This document shows positions 61,856-64,000 of a stretch of DNA of 64,000 nucleotides, in pieces. Within the stretch, counting starts at the first letter, position 1. Each line of letters starts with the position of its first letter. Location of the stretch: assembly GCF_024494385.1 (NCBI RefSeq), contig NZ_JAEVLT010000005.1:1-64000 (forward strand), read 5' to 3'. Made by a program: the position numbers and the translations under genes. The DNA is from Bacillus sp. EB600 (GTDB lineage: Bacteria; Bacillota; Bacilli; Bacillales; Cytobacillaceae). The notes below the pieces were generated by a model. That model was not told the origin of the DNA, ran no database searches, and saw only the letters and a list, made by a program, of their open reading frames with translations.

Positions 61856-62917
61856 ATGTTGAAAAAAATCTTGATTACAATTTTCTCGTTATCCTTACTA
61901 GTATGGGTAGCTGGGTGCTCAAACCAAACGTCTAAATCGCAAGATAACACAACAAAGACCGAAGCTAAGAAAACAACAGCAAAACAGCCTGTTGAGTTAT
62001 TAAATGTTTCATATGATCCTACAAGAGAATTTTATGCTGATTTTAACAAAAGCTTTTCAGCTAATTGGGAAAAACAAACAGGCCAAAAAGTAACAATTAA
62101 GCAATCACATGGTGGTTCCGGAGCACAGTCCCGTTCAGTTATCGATGGGCTTGAGGCTGATGTTGTAACATTGGCGCTTGCCTATGATATTGATGCGATT
62201 GCTCAAGCAGGGAACCTCCCAGAAAATTGGCAGCAAAGACTTGCTTCTAATAGTTCACCATACACATCTACGATCGTGTTCCTTGTTCGCAAAGGAAATC
62301 CAAAAGGCATAAAGGATTGGAATGACTTGACAAAGCATGGTGTATCGGTGATTACTCCAAACCCGAAAACCTCGGGGGGAGCAAGATGGAACTTCCTGGC
62401 GGCATGGGGGTATGCATTAAAGCAAAATAACGGTGATGAACAGAAAGCAAAGGAATTTGTGACAAAACTCTATAAAAACGTGCCGGTGTTGGATTCTGGA
62501 GCGCGTGGATCTACAACTACTTTCGTTGAAAAAGGTTTAGGAGATGTGTTGATTGCATGGGAAAATGAGGCATACCTTGCCATCAATCAGTTTGGAAAGG
62601 ATAAATTCGAAATCGTGAATCCTTCCATTAGTATCCTAGCTGAGCCGCCAGTAGCCGTTGTTGATAAAGTTGCAAAAAAACATGGCACTGAAAAAGTGGC
62701 AAAGGCCTATCTTGATTATCTGTATACAAAGGAAGGACAGGAAATTGCTGCACAAAATTATTACCGTCCACGCTCAAAAGAAGTTGCTGAAAAGTACGCT
62801 AAACAGTTCCCGGCAATTAACCTATTTACGATTGATGAAGTTTTCGGCGGTTGGACCAAGGCTCAAAAAACTTACTTTGATGATGGAGGAGTATTTGATC
62901 AAATTTATAAACCATAA
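61856..62917 (+). CDS. sulfate/thiosulfate ABC transporter substrate-binding lipoprotein
   Basis: 353 residues. Lipoprotein signal ending LVWVAGC (Cys about 21). [35 protein letters not shown] and [20 protein letters not shown] are characteristic of sulfate-binding proteins (Sbp/CysP type), where backbone NH groups in the SGG loops hold sulfate. ATG 61856 follows AAGGGGAG. The permease genes follow. Confidence 0.92.
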   Translation: MLKKILITIFSLSLLVWVAGCSNQTSKSQDNTTKTEAKKTTAKQPVELLNVSYDPTREFYADFNKSFSANWEKQTGQKVTIKQSHGGSGAQSRSVIDGLEADVVTLALAYDIDAIAQAGNLPENWQQRLASNSSPYTSTIVFLVRKGNPKGIKDWNDLTKHGVSVITPNPKTSGGARWNFLAAWGYALKQNNGDEQKAKEFVTKLYKNVPVLDSGARGSTTTFVEKGLGDVLIAWENEAYLAINQFGKDKFEIVNPSISILAEPPVAVVDKVAKKHGTEKVAKAYLDYLYTKEGQEIAAQNYYRPRSKEVAEKYAKQFPAINLFTIDEVFGGWTKAQKTYFDDGGVFDQIYKP

Positions 62918-62930
62918 TAGAAAAGCGGAC

Positions 62931-62966
62931 GCGCCCGTACAGAGAAGGAAAATAGTCTCCGGGCGC
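62931..62966 (+). promoter_or_regulatory. GC-rich hairpin between binding protein and permease genes
   Basis: GCGCCCG (62931-62937) pairs with CGGGCGC (62960-62966) with a 22-base loop and no T-run. Such stems commonly protect the upstream cistron and so give more binding protein than permease. Confidence 0.55.
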
Positions 62967-62995
62967 AGTTGCTTGACATAAAGGGGAGCTTGCAC

Positions 62996-63832
62996 GTGTC
63001 AACAAAATCAAAACGAAATAGGGTTTTACCAGGGTTTGGACTTTCGATGGGTTATACCGTTATCTACCTTAGCTTAATAATCTTAATTCCGATTGCCGTG
63101 CTATTTTTAAAAGCATCGACGCTAAGCATGTCTGAATTTTGGAATACGGTAACCGAAGAGAGAGTAGTAGCCTCCTATAAACTTACCCTCTATACGTCCT
63201 TTGTGGCTGCGACCGTAAATGCTGTTTTCGGGACGCTGATCTCATGGGTACTGGTTCGATACAAGTTTTTTGGGAAACGAGTCGTTGATGCCTTTGTCGA
63301 TCTGCCATTTGCATTACCGACCGCTGTTGCAGGTATCGCTCTTACTTCTATTTATGCCCCTAATGGATGGATCGGACACTATTTTGCAACAGTAGGAATT
63401 AAGATTGCCTATACACAGATAGGGATTATGATTGCTTTAACATTTATCGGCCTGCCGTTTGTGGTCAGGTCTGTCCAGCCTGTATTGCAGGAGCTTGATC
63501 AACAATATGAGGAGGCAGCCTCAACACTTGGAGCTAATTCTGTTCAGATTTTTTTAAAAATAATCCTTCCAGCAATATTCCCAGCCATTTTGACAGGCTT
63601 TGCCCTTGCCTTTGCTCGTGGCTTGGGGGAATATGGATCGGTCGTGTTTATATCAGGTAATATGCCAATGAAAACAGAAATTGTTCCACTACTGATTATC
63701 ACGAAACTAGAGCAATTTAATTATGCGGGAGCAGCCGCAATTGCTTCCGTCATGCTTCTATTTTCATTTATTCTGCTTTTTTTAATTAACTTTTGGCAGT
63801 GGAAAATGGCTAAGAAACATGAAATAGCCTAG
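62996..63832 (+). CDS. cysT: sulfate ABC transporter permease, CysT
   Basis: 278 residues with about six membrane segments. The permease EAA-type loop is EAASTLGANSVQIFLKIILP; LPTAVAGIALTSIYAPNGWIG and RGLGEYGSVVFISGNMPMKT are CysT-specific features. It forms a heterodimeric channel with CysW. GTG 62996 follows AAGGGGAGC; the frame from 62969 is not used. Confidence 0.94.
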   Translation: MSTKSKRNRVLPGFGLSMGYTVIYLSLIILIPIAVLFLKASTLSMSEFWNTVTEERVVASYKLTLYTSFVAATVNAVFGTLISWVLVRYKFFGKRVVDAFVDLPFALPTAVAGIALTSIYAPNGWIGHYFATVGIKIAYTQIGIMIALTFIGLPFVVRSVQPVLQELDQQYEEAASTLGANSVQIFLKIILPAIFPAILTGFALAFARGLGEYGSVVFISGNMPMKTEIVPLLIITKLEQFNYAGAAAIASVMLLFSFILLFLINFWQWKMAKKHEIA

Positions 63833-63848
63833 AGGGAGATTTAAAAAA

Positions 63849-64000
63849 ATGATTGTCAGAGAACCGACTATAAATGATGTCACCGTCAAAAGCCTGAAAT
63901 CGAGCTTCGGGCTTGCTCCATTAAGAAAATGGCTCCTTATTGGTATAGCGCTCGTTTTTTTAGGAGTATTTATCCTGCTGCCATTGCTGGTTGTTTTCTC
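63849..64000 (+). CDS. cysW: sulfate ABC transporter permease, CysW (cut by window end)
   Basis: The first 50 residues are visible: a cytoplasmic start (MIVREPTINDVTVKSLKSSF) and a first membrane segment (LLIGIALVFLGVFILLPLLV). ATG 63849 lies 16 bases after the cysT stop behind AGGGAG. Position and the typical LPLLVVF start of the permease identify it as CysW; the rest lies beyond the window. Confidence 0.85.
   Translation, partial: MIVREPTINDVTVKSLKSSFGLAPLRKWLLIGIALVFLGVFILLPLLVVF

Overview
The window looks like a chromosomal piece of a low-GC Gram-positive spore-former (Bacillaceae, perhaps near Neobacillus/Peribacillus; genus is a guess). Reasons: AT-rich sequence, strong AGGAGG ribosome sites, frequent TTG/GTG starts, an LtaS-type lipoteichoic acid synthase, a CarD/YdeB-like protein, CcpA-type cre sites, a CysL-cysJI locus and a YezD-like (DUF2292) gene. 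No tRNA, rRNA, CRISPR array, prophage or insertion sequence is visible.

1-7.4 kb holds housekeeping or unrelated genes: a small XRE regulator, CarD-like protein, cold-shock protein, LTA synthase, drug-type MFS pump, the 3' half of a tartrate/malate dehydrogenase gene (pseudogene) and an unrecognised helical-repeat protein.

7.5-54.3 kb is a large catabolic island for aromatic, probably alicyclic-to-aromatic, compounds. It opens with an IclR regulator and mhpF-mhpE, the last two steps of meta-cleavage pathways. Cluster A (10.6-20 kb) has an aromatic-sensing regulator, a class D flavin monooxygenase, flavin reductase, FAD-synthetase-like protein, MhpB-like extradiol dioxygenase, hydrolase and transporters. 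A sulfatase with its radical-SAM maturase follows. Cluster B (25.9-32.4 kb) has a second hydrolase, GntR regulator, monooxygenase, a VOC-type extradiol dioxygenase, reductase and a second aromatic sensor. Cluster C (32.5-54.3 kb) has etfBA plus an ETF:menaquinone oxidoreductase-like protein, MFS, hydrolase, second MhpB-like dioxygenase, three FRD/KstD/TcuA-type flavoproteins, two more monooxygenases, a second FAD-synthetase-like protein, an ICL/PEPM-family lyase, an SDR, a GlcG/HbpS protein, a racemase-fold protein lacking both catalytic cysteines, and a second etfBA. A plausible scheme (inference): flavoprotein dehydrogenases feeding ETF desaturate or aromatise a ring, flavin monooxygenases make a catechol, extradiol enzymes open it, hydrolases cut the product, and MhpE/MhpF yield pyruvate and acetyl-CoA. 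The dienoate hydratase (MhpD) normally needed between hydrolase and aldolase is not in the window.

Regulation is partly readable. Four transcription units in cluster C share a promoter module with three blocks at fixed spacing. A perfect cre lies upstream of cluster A, and cre-like sites sit at the IclR and cluster B promoters. A fossil third copy of the aromatic-sensor gene tail precedes one of the shared promoters. Three flavoprotein genes are each followed by a different intergenic array of about 21-bp period.

54.3-64 kb returns to general metabolism: a small hypothetical protein, a metallo-beta-lactamase-fold protein, and sulfate assimilation (CysL, cysJI, Rrf2 regulator, YezD-like protein, sulfate ABC transporter, cut by the window end).
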